A stretch of DNA of 64,000 nt from Hyphomicrobiaceae bacterium (GTDB lineage: Bacteria; Pseudomonadota; Alphaproteobacteria; Rhizobiales; Hyphomicrobiaceae), in contig JACKJI010000010.1 in assembly GCA_020638035.1 (NCBI GenBank), positions 15,021-79,020 on the forward strand, in the 5' to 3' direction. A program made the translations under genes and the position numbers. The notes beneath the pieces are model-generated. The model ran no database searches. It was not told the DNA's origin and saw nothing but the letters and a program-made list of their open reading frames with translations. Positions 8,988 to 17,917 of the stretch are shown one piece after another (position 1 is the stretch's first letter; each line of letters starts with the position of its first letter).

Positions 8988-9401
8988 ATTGAGTTGACGC
9001 AACTGCCTTGAAGGGGACCGGAGCCGATCGCTGCTCCGGTCCTCGCTTGTCCTTGCAGCGCGCAATACGCTCACCGCACCCCACTCGTATTTTTGGAGAC
9101 GCGGCCTGAAACCCGCCGGGCTGCGTTCAGCAACGCCGGCCCTACGGCCACACTCGCAAGTGCGGTCTGGCTTATCCAGGTCAGCGGCGGCACGATCGAC
9201 GGGAGGTCAGGTCGTGGACGAGGAGGGGCAATCAGGTATAGTCGGGACCATTGATCTCTGCGGGGTGACGACCGATGTTTGTGCTCCTTCACCAACGAGG
9301 ATCGTCGCCATGTCCGGTACAGTCTTGACGAGCTTCGCGAGCGACATCCTCTTTCACTGAGCGCCTTGCTATTGCACAGCGCCCTGCTTCGGACATGGCC
9401 C
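8988..9401. other. Intergenic region after the exosortase operon
   Basis: It holds the hairpin at 9015-9042, listed separately, and presumably the promoter of the next gene. Small frames present here do not resemble any family and have no ribosome-binding site. Confidence 0.55.
9015..9042 (+). terminator. Hairpin after the VIT/VWA gene
   Basis: A perfect ten-base stem (GGACCGGAGC / GCTCCGGTCC) with an eight-base loop starts 27 bases after the stop codon. The following TCGCTTGTCCTT is only weakly T-rich, so termination may be partial. Confidence 0.5.
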
Positions 9402-10535
9402 ATGCGAACGTCCTCACCGTCCTTCACTTTCGGTATCGAGGAGGAATACCACCTCGTCGACCTTGAGACGCGCGATCTCGCCGCCGCTCCGCTCGACCTC
9501 ATGGGAGCCTGCGAGGACGTGCTCGGCAAACAGGTCGCGCCGGAGTTCTTCCGCAGCCAGATCGAGATCGGAACACAAGTCTGCTCGTCGTTCGACCAAG
9601 CACGCGAGGAACTCGCGCGGCTGCGCGGCACGATCTCGCGGACAGCAGCCCAGTTCGGGCTTGCCCCGATCGCGGCCTCGACGCATCCCTTCGCCAAGAA
9701 GGCCACGCTGGAGACGACCCCGAAAGAACGCTACCAGGCACTCGCCCGCGACTTTGGCGGCATCGGCCGGCGGTTGTCGATCTGCGGCATGCACGTGCAC
9801 GTGGCAGTCGAAGACGATGACGATCGCATCGATCTGATGAACCAGATCCGCTATTTCCTGCCGCACCTGTTGATGCTGTCCACCTCATCACCGTTCTGGG
9901 AGAGCGAGGATACCGGCCTCAAGAGCTATCGGCTGTCGATCTTCCACGAGCTGCCACGCACTGGCTTACCTCAACGGTTCGAAAGTTATGGCGAATATCG
10001 CCGCACGGTCGATGTGCTGGTGCGGGCGGGCGTCATCGAGGACGCCACCAAGGTTTGGTGGGACCTGCGGCCGTCGGCGCGGTTCCCGACACTGGAGATG
10101 CGCGTCACCGACGTTTGCCCGCGCATGGAGGACGCGCTTACCATCGCTGCGCTCTATGTCTCGATCGCGCGGATGCTCTATCGGCTCAAGGGTCGCAACC
10201 AGCGCTGGCGCAGCTATCCTGCCTTCCTCATCGAGGAGAACCGTTGGCGGGCACAACGCTATGGTGTGAACGACAGCCTGTTCGATTTCGGCAAGGGAAC
10301 GCTCGTACCGTTCGCTCAACTGATCGATGAGCTCATTGGCCTCGTTGCAGAGGACGCCGCCGAGATCGGCTGCCTCAGGGAAGTCGAGCGGGCGCGCGAG
10401 ATCGTCAAAATGGGAACGGGTGCCGACCGCCAGCTCGATACGCTCGAAGCGGAACTCGGGCACGGCATTGCGCGCGATGAAGCCATGAAACGCGTGGTCG
10501 ATATGCTGATCCGCGAGACGGTGGCCGGGTTGTAG
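9402..10535 (+). CDS. Carboxylate-amine ligase of the YbdK/GCS2 family
   Basis: About 377 residues. The N-terminal FGIEEEYHLVD, followed by PEFFRSQIEIGTQVC, is the ATP/Glu site of the GCS2 family. STHPFAK, CGMHVHVAV, SSPFWESEDTGLKSYR and WWDLRPSARFPTLEMRVTD follow in order. Family members are weak glutamate-cysteine ligases or make unknown amide bonds, so a role in glutathione or other thiol supply is possible but unproven. The ATG at 9402 was chosen because the family begins a few residues before FGIEEE; an in-frame ATG at 9279 would add 41 residues with no family match. It is transcribed alone, convergent with the YceI gene. Confidence 0.83.
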   Translation: MRTSSPSFTFGIEEEYHLVDLETRDLAAAPLDLMGACEDVLGKQVAPEFFRSQIEIGTQVCSSFDQAREELARLRGTISRTAAQFGLAPIAASTHPFAKKATLETTPKERYQALARDFGGIGRRLSICGMHVHVAVEDDDDRIDLMNQIRYFLPHLLMLSTSSPFWESEDTGLKSYRLSIFHELPRTGLPQRFESYGEYRRTVDVLVRAGVIEDATKVWWDLRPSARFPTLEMRVTDVCPRMEDALTIAALYVSIARMLYRLKGRNQRWRSYPAFLIEENRWRAQRYGVNDSLFDFGKGTLVPFAQLIDELIGLVAEDAAEIGCLREVERAREIVKMGTGADRQLDTLEAELGHGIARDEAMKRVVDMLIRETVAGL

Positions 10536-10609
10536 CGGCGCGGCAGGCCGCATCCGTCATGTCTCGTGCCGTTCCGATCGCCACTTCGGCGCCTCTGGGA
10601 AACGTCGCC

Positions 10610-11236
10610 TCAGCGACGGTGCAATTCGGCCTCGATCGTTATGCGGATCTCGTCGGAGACCAGGGGAACGGAACGCGTGATCCCGAACTCGGAGCGCAGG
10701 ATCTGCGTGCGGGCTGAAAAGCCTGCCGCGTAGACACCTGCATACGTCGGGTTGATCTTCGACAACGGATGTTCGCCGGCGAAGTTCCACACAACCGACA
10801 GCATCGCAGGTCGGGTGACGCCGTTGAACGTCAGATCTCCAGTCACGTTGGCGGTCTTCGCCGTCGTCATGGTGACGCTCGTGCTCTTGAAGGTGATCTC
10901 GGAATGCTCGGCGGCGTTGAGGTAATCCGGCGTCTTCAGCAGGACGTCGTCGAGGGCCGGCACGCCCGTGGACAGGCCCTTCAGCGGAATGCGGACGTCG
11001 ATGCGGCTCTGATCGGGCTGCTCAGCGTCGAACGTAACTTCGCCCGCAACGTCAAGAAAGCGGCCCGATTGGCGTGAAAGACCCAGATGATCCCAGCTGA
11101 AGCGGATCTCGGTGTGGCTCTGATCGAAGGCATAGACCTCCGGAGCAGCCATAGCATGAGGTGCCAAGCCAACCGCAAAAGCGACGGCGAGCATCGCCAT
11201 GCCGATCGTGGCCCGAGATTTCGTATTGGCTTTCAT
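10610..11236 (-). CDS. YceI-family periplasmic protein
   Basis: A 208-residue exported protein. The signal peptide has the hydrophobic core MAMLAVAFAVGLAPHAMA, followed by a lipocalin-like YceI domain: YAFDQSHTEIRFSWDHLGLS, then DLTFNGVTRPAMLSV, and GFSARTQILRSEFGI near the end. YceI folds bind long polyisoprenoid molecules or amphiphilic ligands in the periplasm. The physiological role is usually unknown. Length and domain coverage are complete. Its 5' side faces a 355-base gap with a repeat element. Confidence 0.9.
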   Translation of the reverse strand: MKANTKSRATIGMAMLAVAFAVGLAPHAMAAPEVYAFDQSHTEIRFSWDHLGLSRQSGRFLDVAGEVTFDAEQPDQSRIDVRIPLKGLSTGVPALDDVLLKTPDYLNAAEHSEITFKSTSVTMTTAKTANVTGDLTFNGVTRPAMLSVVWNFAGEHPLSKINPTYAGVYAAGFSARTQILRSEFGITRSVPLVSDEIRITIEAELHRR

Positions 11237-11591
11237 GATCGTCCCATGCCGGCTGGTAGAGTTGCATAGCCTCAGAGCGTATTCACAGATCGCACACGTG
11301 CCGTCGCATTCACCCGTGCGGCTCCGAACATGTTTCTTACGCTAAACCGCGGTACATTTCAGCACAACTTGCACATGAGCAGGTTCACATCGGCAGAAAC
11401 AGTTTGATCCGCGGAGGCGTCTTTCCCAAGCCCTCGCTCGAGAGTCTGATGCACGCCCTTGATGGACACGCACGCGTTTCCATCTCAGACCATCAGACTC
11501 TAAAGGGCCTCAATGACACAAACGTGGCCACCCGCAACGGCAGCGGGTTGTCCCCAACTGGTTCCGCCTATACGCGCCAGTCGCGCATCGC
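11237..11591. other. Intergenic region holding a dispersed repeat
   Basis: The YceI gene reads leftward from here, and the SDR gene ends at 11592. The only structured sequence seen is the dispersed repeat at 11375-11505. Confidence 0.55.
11375..11505 (+). repeat. Dispersed intergenic repeat, copy A (degenerate)
   Basis: The right half shares GAGAGTCTGAT, CACGCCCTTGATGGA, GCGTTTCCATCTCAGAC and a closing CTCTAA with copies at 47751-47874 and 57298-57424. The left half keeps only GAGCAGGTTCA. It is the most diverged of the three. Confidence 0.65.
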
Positions 11592-12347
11592 TCACAGGCT
11601 GGCGGCCATGCCACCATCGACAATCATTTCGGCTCCCGTGACGAAGGTGGAATCCTCGCTGGCGAAAAACAAAGCAGCCCGCGCGATGTCCTCACCGGTG
11701 CCGAAGCGACGCATTGGCGTCTGATCGAGCAACGCCTTGCGGATTGCCGGATTGCGCAGCACACGCTCGGTCAATGCTGTCTCGACGAAGCCCGGCGAGA
11801 GCGTGTTCACACGGATGCCATAGGGCGCGTACTCGACGGCCAATGCACGGGTTAGCGCTGCCACCGCGCCCTTGGTCGCGGAATAGGCGGCCAGCTGGCG
11901 CAGGCCGCGATGGCCCATGATCGAGGCTACGTTGATGAGCGAGCCACTGCCGGAAGCCTTCAACAGTGGAAAGGCATCACGTGCGATGCGCACCACCCCG
12001 TCGAGATTAACCTCGCGCAGGCGCACCCACTCCTCGTCGGTCAAATGACGGAAGTCGGCGCGCACGTTGATGCCGGCATTATTGACGACGATGTCCGCCT
12101 TGCCGTGATTTGTCTCAAGCGTGCGGATGAGCGCGGTTACGTCCTGACCGCGCGTAACATCACACGGCATAGCCGTGGCCGACTGACCGCGGGCGACAAT
12201 CACTGCAGCGGCACTTTCAGCAGCCGCCACGTCGACATCGGCAAGGTAGACGTGCGCGCCCTCAGCGGCGAATACCTCGGCGATGGACTGGCCGATGCCG
12301 CCACCTGAGCCCGTGACAACGGCGATTTTTCCCGCAAGTCTCGACAT
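11592..12347 (-). CDS. SDR-family oxidoreductase (FabG/glucose dehydrogenase-like)
   Basis: A 251-residue classical short-chain dehydrogenase/reductase. The Rossmann turn is VVTGSGGGIGQSI, the structural motif NNAGIN lies near residue 90, the catalytic Ser is in INVASIMG, and the YSATKGA motif supplies Tyr and Lys. The tail VTGAEMIVDGGMAASL is typical. DVDV after strand 2 suggests a preference for NAD(H), because an acidic residue there disfavours the NADPH phosphate. The substrate cannot be deduced. It is read in the same direction as gor, 135 bases downstream of it. Confidence 0.85.
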   Translation of the reverse strand: MSRLAGKIAVVTGSGGGIGQSIAEVFAAEGAHVYLADVDVAAAESAAAVIVARGQSATAMPCDVTRGQDVTALIRTLETNHGKADIVVNNAGINVRADFRHLTDEEWVRLREVNLDGVVRIARDAFPLLKASGSGSLINVASIMGHRGLRQLAAYSATKGAVAALTRALAVEYAPYGIRVNTLSPGFVETALTERVLRNPAIRKALLDQTPMRRFGTGEDIARAALFFASEDSTFVTGAEMIVDGGMAASL

Positions 12348-12482
12348 AATCTTCCCATGGATTTTCGCCGCAGCCTGGCGACGGGCGGCACATGCTGTTT
12401 ATGCGGGTCGGTTTAGGCCGGAGCACTCATGGTTTCAAGGCAGGCCGGAAGAAATGACAAACGGAAGCGGAGCGTGCCCAGG

Positions 12483-13856
12483 TCAAGCGCCCTTGTCCGG
12501 CCTTTTCGAGCGCATCGTGACCAGTTCCTCAGCGGCGCTCGGATGCAGCGGCATGGTACGATCGAAGTCAGCCTTCTTGGCGCCCATGCGCATGGCAATC
12601 GCCGCCATCTGCACCATCTCTGCGGCATCGGGACCAAAGACGTGGCAGCCCAGCACCCGCTGGGATTCGCGATCGACGATCAACTTCATCACCGTGCGCT
12701 GCTCGCGGCCGGCAAGGGTCGCCCGCATCGGCCGGAAGCGCGAGATATAGACGTCGATGGCATGCGCACGCTCGACGGCCAGATGCTCTGGCAGACCGAC
12801 GGTACCGATCTCGGGCGTGGAGAAAACCGCCGTCGGTACCATCTCGTAGTCGATGTCACGCGTCATACCGCCAAAGACACGGTCGGCAAAGGCGTGGCCA
12901 TCACGGATGGCGACGGGGGTCAACTGCGGTTTGTCGGTCACGTCGCCGACGGCGTAGACCGAGGGCACGGAGGAGCGGAACTCCTCGTCGACGACGACGT
13001 GGCCGTTCCAGCCGCACTCGATGCCAAGCGCGGACAGGCCAAGTCCCTTGACGTTGGGCACGCGGCCCGTCGCATACATCACCACGTCGGCGTCGAGGTG
13101 CGCGCCGTTGTCGAGATGCACACGTCTTGTCCCATCGAGGGCCTCGACGCGCGGGATGGTGTGGTGCGTCAGGATGCGAATGCCACGTGCCAGATAGGCC
13201 TCGGTCAGTGCGTCACGCATATCCTCGTCAAAGCCACGCAGGACCTTGTCGCCGCGATAGACCAGGGTCACCTCAGAACCAAGACCGGCGAAGATGCCGG
13301 CGAACTCGACCGCGATGTAGCCACCGCCGACGATGACGATACGCTCCGGCAATTGCGGAAGGTGGAAGGCCTCGTCCGACGTGATGACATGCTCGCGCCC
13401 GTGCAGATCGGGCTCGACGAACGGCGTGCCACCCGTTGCAATCAGGATGCGCTCGGCGCGAATGGTGCGCCCGGACTTGTCGAGATGAACCCCATTCGGG
13501 CCGGCCAGCGTTGCGTGCTCTGAAAAAAGAGTAACGCCAGCGTTGCGCAGCGTGCCCTGATAGAGGCCTTCAAGGCGCGCGATTTCCTTATCCTTGGCGG
13601 CGATCAGGGTCGGCCAGTCGAAGCGCGGCGGTTCGAGAGACCAGCCAAACCCCGCGGCATCGGCGAAATCCTCGGCAAAGCGGCTGGCATAGACGAGCAG
13701 CTTCTTTGGCACGCAACCTCGGATGACGCAGGTGCCACCGTAGCGGTCGGCCTCGGCCAGAGCGACGCGGGCGCCGTGGCCGGACGCGATCCTGGCTGCG
13801 CGCACGCCGCCCGAGCCGCCGCCGATCACGAACAGATCGAAGTCGAAATCCGCCAT
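12483..13856 (-). CDS. gor: Glutathione-disulfide reductase
   Basis: A 457-residue FAD/NADPH pyridine nucleotide-disulfide oxidoreductase. The FAD-binding turn is VIGGGSGGVRAARIA, the redox pair is GGTCVIRGCVPKK, and the second Rossmann motif is IVGGGYIAVEFAGIFAG. The C-terminal catalytic His is in MPLHPSAAEELVTM. CVIRGCVPKK and the HPSAAEE ending fit glutathione reductase better than lipoamide dehydrogenase, which has CxNxGC. It reduces cytosolic GSSG with NADPH. Start chosen at 13856 (MADFDFDLF). It lies downstream of rpiA and two DUF2059 genes on the same strand; an rpiA-DUF2059-gor order is usual in related bacteria. Confidence 0.92.
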   Translation of the reverse strand: MADFDFDLFVIGGGSGGVRAARIASGHGARVALAEADRYGGTCVIRGCVPKKLLVYASRFAEDFADAAGFGWSLEPPRFDWPTLIAAKDKEIARLEGLYQGTLRNAGVTLFSEHATLAGPNGVHLDKSGRTIRAERILIATGGTPFVEPDLHGREHVITSDEAFHLPQLPERIVIVGGGYIAVEFAGIFAGLGSEVTLVYRGDKVLRGFDEDMRDALTEAYLARGIRILTHHTIPRVEALDGTRRVHLDNGAHLDADVVMYATGRVPNVKGLGLSALGIECGWNGHVVVDEEFRSSVPSVYAVGDVTDKPQLTPVAIRDGHAFADRVFGGMTRDIDYEMVPTAVFSTPEIGTVGLPEHLAVERAHAIDVYISRFRPMRATLAGREQRTVMKLIVDRESQRVLGCHVFGPDAAEMVQMAAIAMRMGAKKADFDRTMPLHPSAAEELVTMRSKRPDKGA

Positions 13857-13941
13857 GCCGCGCAATGCTCCTTGCTCCTGCTGCCAATATTTCGGGCAGG
13901 TTTAGGTCGCGGCGGACTTCAACTCAAGTCACATGCCCGCG

Positions 13942-14499
13942 TCAGGGTGTCTTGCGCGTCCTGAGGGCCTTCAGCTCACGCACGGCCATCAGGCCATACT
14001 TCTGGCCGATCTGAGCACCCTGCTGCATCAGCTCGGGCATCGCGGAGATGAATTTTGCGCCCGCGCCTGAGCGATAGAAGGTGCTGATCTCCTTCAACTC
14101 CTCAGCGGTGAAACGTTCTGCGTAAAGGACCGCGAACTCCTCGACCATCTGATCGCGGTAGCCCTGAAATTTCGTGGCGAAAGCTGCGAATTCCTTTTCG
14201 ACCTCGTTGGCGGCTGGTCCGCCACCCGCCTCACGCGCACCAGCCCCAGCGCCTTGCTTCATCACGTCGAGCATCAACTCGATCTGCTTTTTCGCGCCGG
14301 TGACTTCGATAAGTTCCAATGCTGCGGCGATGCGCTCAGGGTCTTTTGGATCTTCCGGCGTGACGGGGTTGGTGGCGGGAGGCGTCGCGCTGTCCTGCGC
14401 GACAGCCATTCCAGCAGGTGTCGCAAGGGCTATCGCCAGAGAACCAACGAGAGAGAGCGTAAGGACGTGCCAGTGCGAGGATCGATGCAGTCGCGGCAT
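13942..14499 (-). CDS. DUF2059-domain periplasmic protein 1
   Basis: About 185 residues. A signal peptide (LTLSLVGSLAIALATPAGMAVA) is followed by an acidic Pro-rich stretch and a helical DUF2059 domain: VEEFAVLYAERFTAEELKEI, STFYRSGAGAKFISAMPEL. The function of DUF2059 is unknown. Start at 14499 was chosen so that the signal peptide is N-terminal; an open frame continues upstream to 14661 but would bury it. It is a paralogue of the next gene, giving a tandem pair between gor and rpiA. Confidence 0.8.
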   Translation of the reverse strand: MPRLHRSSHWHVLTLSLVGSLAIALATPAGMAVAQDSATPPATNPVTPEDPKDPERIAAALELIEVTGAKKQIELMLDVMKQGAGAGAREAGGGPAANEVEKEFAAFATKFQGYRDQMVEEFAVLYAERFTAEELKEISTFYRSGAGAKFISAMPELMQQGAQIGQKYGLMAVRELKALRTRKTP

Positions 14500-14657
14500 T
14501 GGACAGTCTCCATGTTCTGGAGCGGAATCATACCAACCGTGGAATGAATGCGGTACACTGAAAACCGCATTCGCCGGACTTGAGCAATGGGGCAAGATCC
14601 CTCCGGCACTCCGGCAGGGCCAGTCCATTGCAGGCCAAGCTGCAATAGTTTGGCGCT

Positions 14658-15173
14658 TCACTTGCCGTCGGGTTGGGCGGCCGCGCCTTTTTCGACCGCC
14701 TTGATGAGATCGGTTTGGAATTGCCCCATCCGCGTTGCGACGAGGCCGCCGAGTTCCGGTGTCAATTTATTGAACTTGCGGCCTGCCTCGCTCGCCTGGA
14801 ACGCAGCAATCGACTTCATTTCCTCGATCGAGAAGTTGCGTGCATAGAACTGCACCGCAATGTTCTCCAGATCGGACAGGAAGCCTGCCACGCGTGGTCC
14901 CTGCGGATCCAATTCCTTGTCGGTGTAGGCGGTGAAACCCACCACTTTGTTTGGCTCGTTGGCCTGCACGTGCATGACCAATGCTTGGCGTAACTGGGCG
15001 ATCGAGGCGAGTGCTTGTCCGCGAGCGTCCATCGCCTTCACCATGTCCTGGGCGGCGGCGACGTTTGCGGGATCAGGAGGCGGTGTCGCTTCCTGGCTGA
15101 AGGCAGGCGCGGCAAGAGCCAGTACGCCGGCAACAAGGACGAGCTGCGACAGGCAGACCAGGGTTCGCTTCAT
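14658..15173 (-). CDS. DUF2059-domain periplasmic protein 2
   Basis: 171 residues. The signal peptide (LVLVAGVLALAAPAFS) precedes a DUF2059 core with NIAVQFYARNFSIEEMKSI and AFQASEAGRKFNKLTPELG, which align with the same region of the downstream paralogue. The start at 15173 has AAGGGAG nine bases upstream. Together the two genes form a small envelope-protein pair in the rpiA-gor cluster. No enzymatic motif is visible. Confidence 0.82.
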   Translation of the reverse strand: MKRTLVCLSQLVLVAGVLALAAPAFSQEATPPPDPANVAAAQDMVKAMDARGQALASIAQLRQALVMHVQANEPNKVVGFTAYTDKELDPQGPRVAGFLSDLENIAVQFYARNFSIEEMKSIAAFQASEAGRKFNKLTPELGGLVATRMGQFQTDLIKAVEKGAAAQPDGK

Positions 15174-15314
15174 GATGTCACTCCCTTGATGGTTTTCTGT
15201 TTTGGCTTTTCTTTTAAGTCTCGTGGGTCTCTTAAGTCTCGTGGGCGGTCGGGCGTTGTCCGGCGAGGCGGCGCATGAACGTCGCGTCTGGTGCTGCGGC
15301 GGACATCGCATCGG

Positions 15315-16073
15315 TCAGGGTTTTCCCTCTTCACCATTGGGGACGTCATCGAGGTCCCATTCCTCGTCCTCCGAGTAGTCGGCCTCGATCACCGTTACGC
15401 CTTCGGGACTGGCAATGACTGCTGCATCAGCGAGACCCAGAAACAGGCCGTTCTCGACGACGCCTGGAACAAGCTTCAGCGCCTGATCGAGCGCCTCGGG
15501 ATCATTGATGGCACCGAAATGCGCATCCACGATCAGATTGCCGCTGTCGGTGCGGAACGGTTCGCCGGACGCAGTCGTGCGCACTTTCAGTTCGCCCGAG
15601 CATTCCAGATCCCTGGCGAGCATTTCAATCATGCCAAGCGTAGCTGTCAGGCCAAACGGCACAACTTCGATGGGCAGCGGAAACCGACCCAGGGTTTCGA
15701 CGAGCTTGGAGGAATCGGCAATGACGAGCATGCGATCGGATGCCGTGGCGACGATCTTTTCGCGCAGCAGCGCGCCGCCGCCGCCCTTGATCAATCGCAA
15801 TCCCATATCGATCTCGTCGGCACCGTCGATGGTGAGATCTAGAAATGGCTCCGCGTCGAGCGTGGTGAGGGGAATGCCGAGCGCTTCGGCCTGCTGCCGT
15901 GTCGCTTCGGATGTTGGCACGCCGACAATCTGGAGACCCTCGGCAACGCGCTTGCCAAGAAGATCGACGAAGGCCGCAGCCGTCGATCCGGTGCCGAGCC
16001 CGAGCTTCATGCCGGATTCGACGAACCCGAGAGCCCGCTCAGCAGCCATTCTTTTCATTTCGTCGGCGCTCAT
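15315..16073 (-). CDS. rpiA: Ribose-5-phosphate isomerase A
   Basis: About 252 residues. It interconverts ribose-5-phosphate and ribulose-5-phosphate in the pentose phosphate and Calvin-type pathways. Motifs are LGLGTGSTAAAFV, GVPTSEATRQQA, DLTIDGADEID with the catalytic Asp, LIKGGGGALLREKIVA with Lys/Glu, and the phosphate loop residues later. The tail after residue 235 is acidic (DYSEDEEWDLDDVPNGEE) and longer than in most RpiA proteins. Start at 16073 (MSADEMKR) was chosen; the frame runs 129 bases further upstream without family similarity. Confidence 0.93.
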   Translation of the reverse strand: MSADEMKRMAAERALGFVESGMKLGLGTGSTAAAFVDLLGKRVAEGLQIVGVPTSEATRQQAEALGIPLTTLDAEPFLDLTIDGADEIDMGLRLIKGGGGALLREKIVATASDRMLVIADSSKLVETLGRFPLPIEVVPFGLTATLGMIEMLARDLECSGELKVRTTASGEPFRTDSGNLIVDAHFGAINDPEALDQALKLVPGVVENGLFLGLADAAVIASPEGVTVIEADYSEDEEWDLDDVPNGEEGKP

Positions 16074-16259
16074 GCCCGCTCTCCCCTTGCCGGACGCCAC
16101 GCCACCAACCGGCTGGCTTCGTCGCGCACAATAGCCAGAATACGCCATCGAAAAGAAGCCGGTTTTTCGGCTTTTGACCCGGCTTTCGCGCTTCTGAGGC
16201 AAACGTGGCGCCGCAGCGTGTGACGCAGCCGGGTCTCCGACCGGTCCGCCGCGCGCGGC

Positions 16260-17705
16260 CTACAAACCACCCATCATGATGTATTTCATCTCGACAAACT
16301 CCTCGATGCCGTGCCGCGAACCCTCACGGCCGAGCCCCGATTCCTTGACGCCACCGAAGGGCGCCACCTCGGTGGACACGACGCCCTCGTTGATACCGAC
16401 AATGCCGAATTCCAGAGCCTCTGCCACGCGCCAGACGCGGCCGATATCGCGTGCATAGAAGTAGGCGGCAAGGCCATAGGGGGTGGCGTTGGCCTGTGCG
16501 ATTACGTCGGCCTCGTTCTCGAAGCGGAACAGGGGCGCGACGGGACCAAAGGTCTCCTCACGCGCCACCAGCATCGATGGCGTCACTCCGGTAAGGATGG
16601 TCGGTTCGAAGAACGTGCCGCCCCGGTCGTGACGCTTGCCGCCGAGGATCGCTGTCGCCCCCTTCGACAAGGCATCGGCGATGTGCTCCTCGACCTTGGC
16701 GACGGCGGCATCGTTGATGAGCGGGCCTTGCGTGACGCCCGGCTCCGTACCGTCGCCGACCTTGAGCCTGGTGACCTCGGCTGCGAGCCGTTCGGCAAAG
16801 GCGTCATAGATGCCCGACTGGACATAGATGCGATTGGCGCACACACACGTCTGTCCAGCGTTGCGATACTTGGAGGCCATGGCGCCGGCGACCGCCTTGT
16901 CGAGATCGGCATCATCGAAAATGATGAACGGCGAGTTGCCGCCGAGTTCGAGCCCGACGCGTTTGACGGTCCGTGCGGCTTGTTCCATCAGCAGCTTGCC
17001 CACCTCGGTCGAGCCAGTAAACGTGACCATGCGCACAAGCGGATGCGAAGTCAGCTCGGCGCCGACGGGTGCGGGATCGGTGGCAGTGACGACATTGAGT
17101 ACGCCGGGTGGGACGCCTGCCTCTTGTGCCAGCGCCGCCAGTGCGAGCGCCGACAGCGGTGTATCCTCAGCGGGTTTGACCACTGCTGTGCAACCGGCTG
17201 CAAGTGCGGGTGTCACCTTGCGCGTGATCATCGCGGAGGGGAAGTTCCAGGGCGTGATCGCGGCGACGACGCCGATTGGCTGCTTGATGACCAGAATGCG
17301 CGCGTCGGGTTTTGGGCTCGGGATCGTCTCACCATAGATACGCTTGGCTTCCTCGGCGAAGAACTCGACGAAGCCGGCACCGTAGATGATCTCGTTTTTG
17401 GCCTCGGCGAGCGGCTTGCCTTGCTCCTTGGTCAACAGCAGTGCCAACGCGTCGGCATTGGCGAGGATCAACTCGTACCAGCGCCGAATAATGGCAGAAC
17501 GCTCCTTGGCGAGCTTCGCCGACCAGGACGGCAGGGCACGATGGGCGGCTTCGATCGCGGCCCTCGTCTCGGCAGCTCCCATGTCAGGCACGCGCGTAAT
17601 GATCTCACCGGTCGCCTTGTTGCGCACAGGTGCCGTCGGCTCGCCAACCCACGCGCCGCCGATCAAGGCGCGGTCGCGCAGCAATTCGAGACTGGATCTT
17701 TGCAT
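16260..17705 (-). CDS. gabD: Succinate-semialdehyde dehydrogenase
   Basis: A 481-residue aldehyde dehydrogenase converting succinate semialdehyde to succinate with NAD(P)+, the last step of the GABA shunt. Motifs: ITPWNFPSAMITRK in the cofactor fold, FTGSTEVGK, ELGGNSPFIIFDDAD with the general-base Glu, and the nucleophile Cys in NAGQTCVCANRIYVQ. The two adjacent cysteines (CVC) at that site are the GabD pattern. The C-terminal PFGGVKESGLGREGSRHGIEE is also typical. It ends 187 bases upstream of rpiA and is divergent from gph. No GABA transaminase gene is next to it, although a class III aminotransferase lies at 44694-46025. Confidence 0.92.
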   Translation of the reverse strand: MQRSSLELLRDRALIGGAWVGEPTAPVRNKATGEIITRVPDMGAAETRAAIEAAHRALPSWSAKLAKERSAIIRRWYELILANADALALLLTKEQGKPLAEAKNEIIYGAGFVEFFAEEAKRIYGETIPSPKPDARILVIKQPIGVVAAITPWNFPSAMITRKVTPALAAGCTAVVKPAEDTPLSALALAALAQEAGVPPGVLNVVTATDPAPVGAELTSHPLVRMVTFTGSTEVGKLLMEQAARTVKRVGLELGGNSPFIIFDDADLDKAVAGAMASKYRNAGQTCVCANRIYVQSGIYDAFAERLAAEVTRLKVGDGTEPGVTQGPLINDAAVAKVEEHIADALSKGATAILGGKRHDRGGTFFEPTILTGVTPSMLVAREETFGPVAPLFRFENEADVIAQANATPYGLAAYFYARDIGRVWRVAEALEFGIVGINEGVVSTEVAPFGGVKESGLGREGSRHGIEEFVEMKYIMMGGL

Positions 17706-17917
17706 CTTATCTCTCCGTCAGCGGCAACGGCCGGGTGATCCGCCCAGGCTGCGGGCTGCCCATGCGCGAGGCGATGCCAGCCCCATCTGCCGGCAGCCCC
17801 TGCAACAAGCCCCTTGTGTAGAGACTGGCATTTCGGGTTACAAGTCCGCCGAGCCTGCGGGCGGCGCGACCGGAAGGGGTCGATGCGCGACCCGCGCAGC
17901 ACAACCGGAGGTCAGCA

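Noticed and set aside
15205..15250. Short direct repeats (TTAAGTCTCGTGGG) taken as a CRISPR or recombination site
   Set aside because: Only two copies about 20 bases apart with no spacers or cas genes. It is a simple local duplication.
16311..17738. A 475-codon plus-strand frame across gabD
   Set aside because: It is the shadow of gabD, whose motifs are complete on the minus strand.
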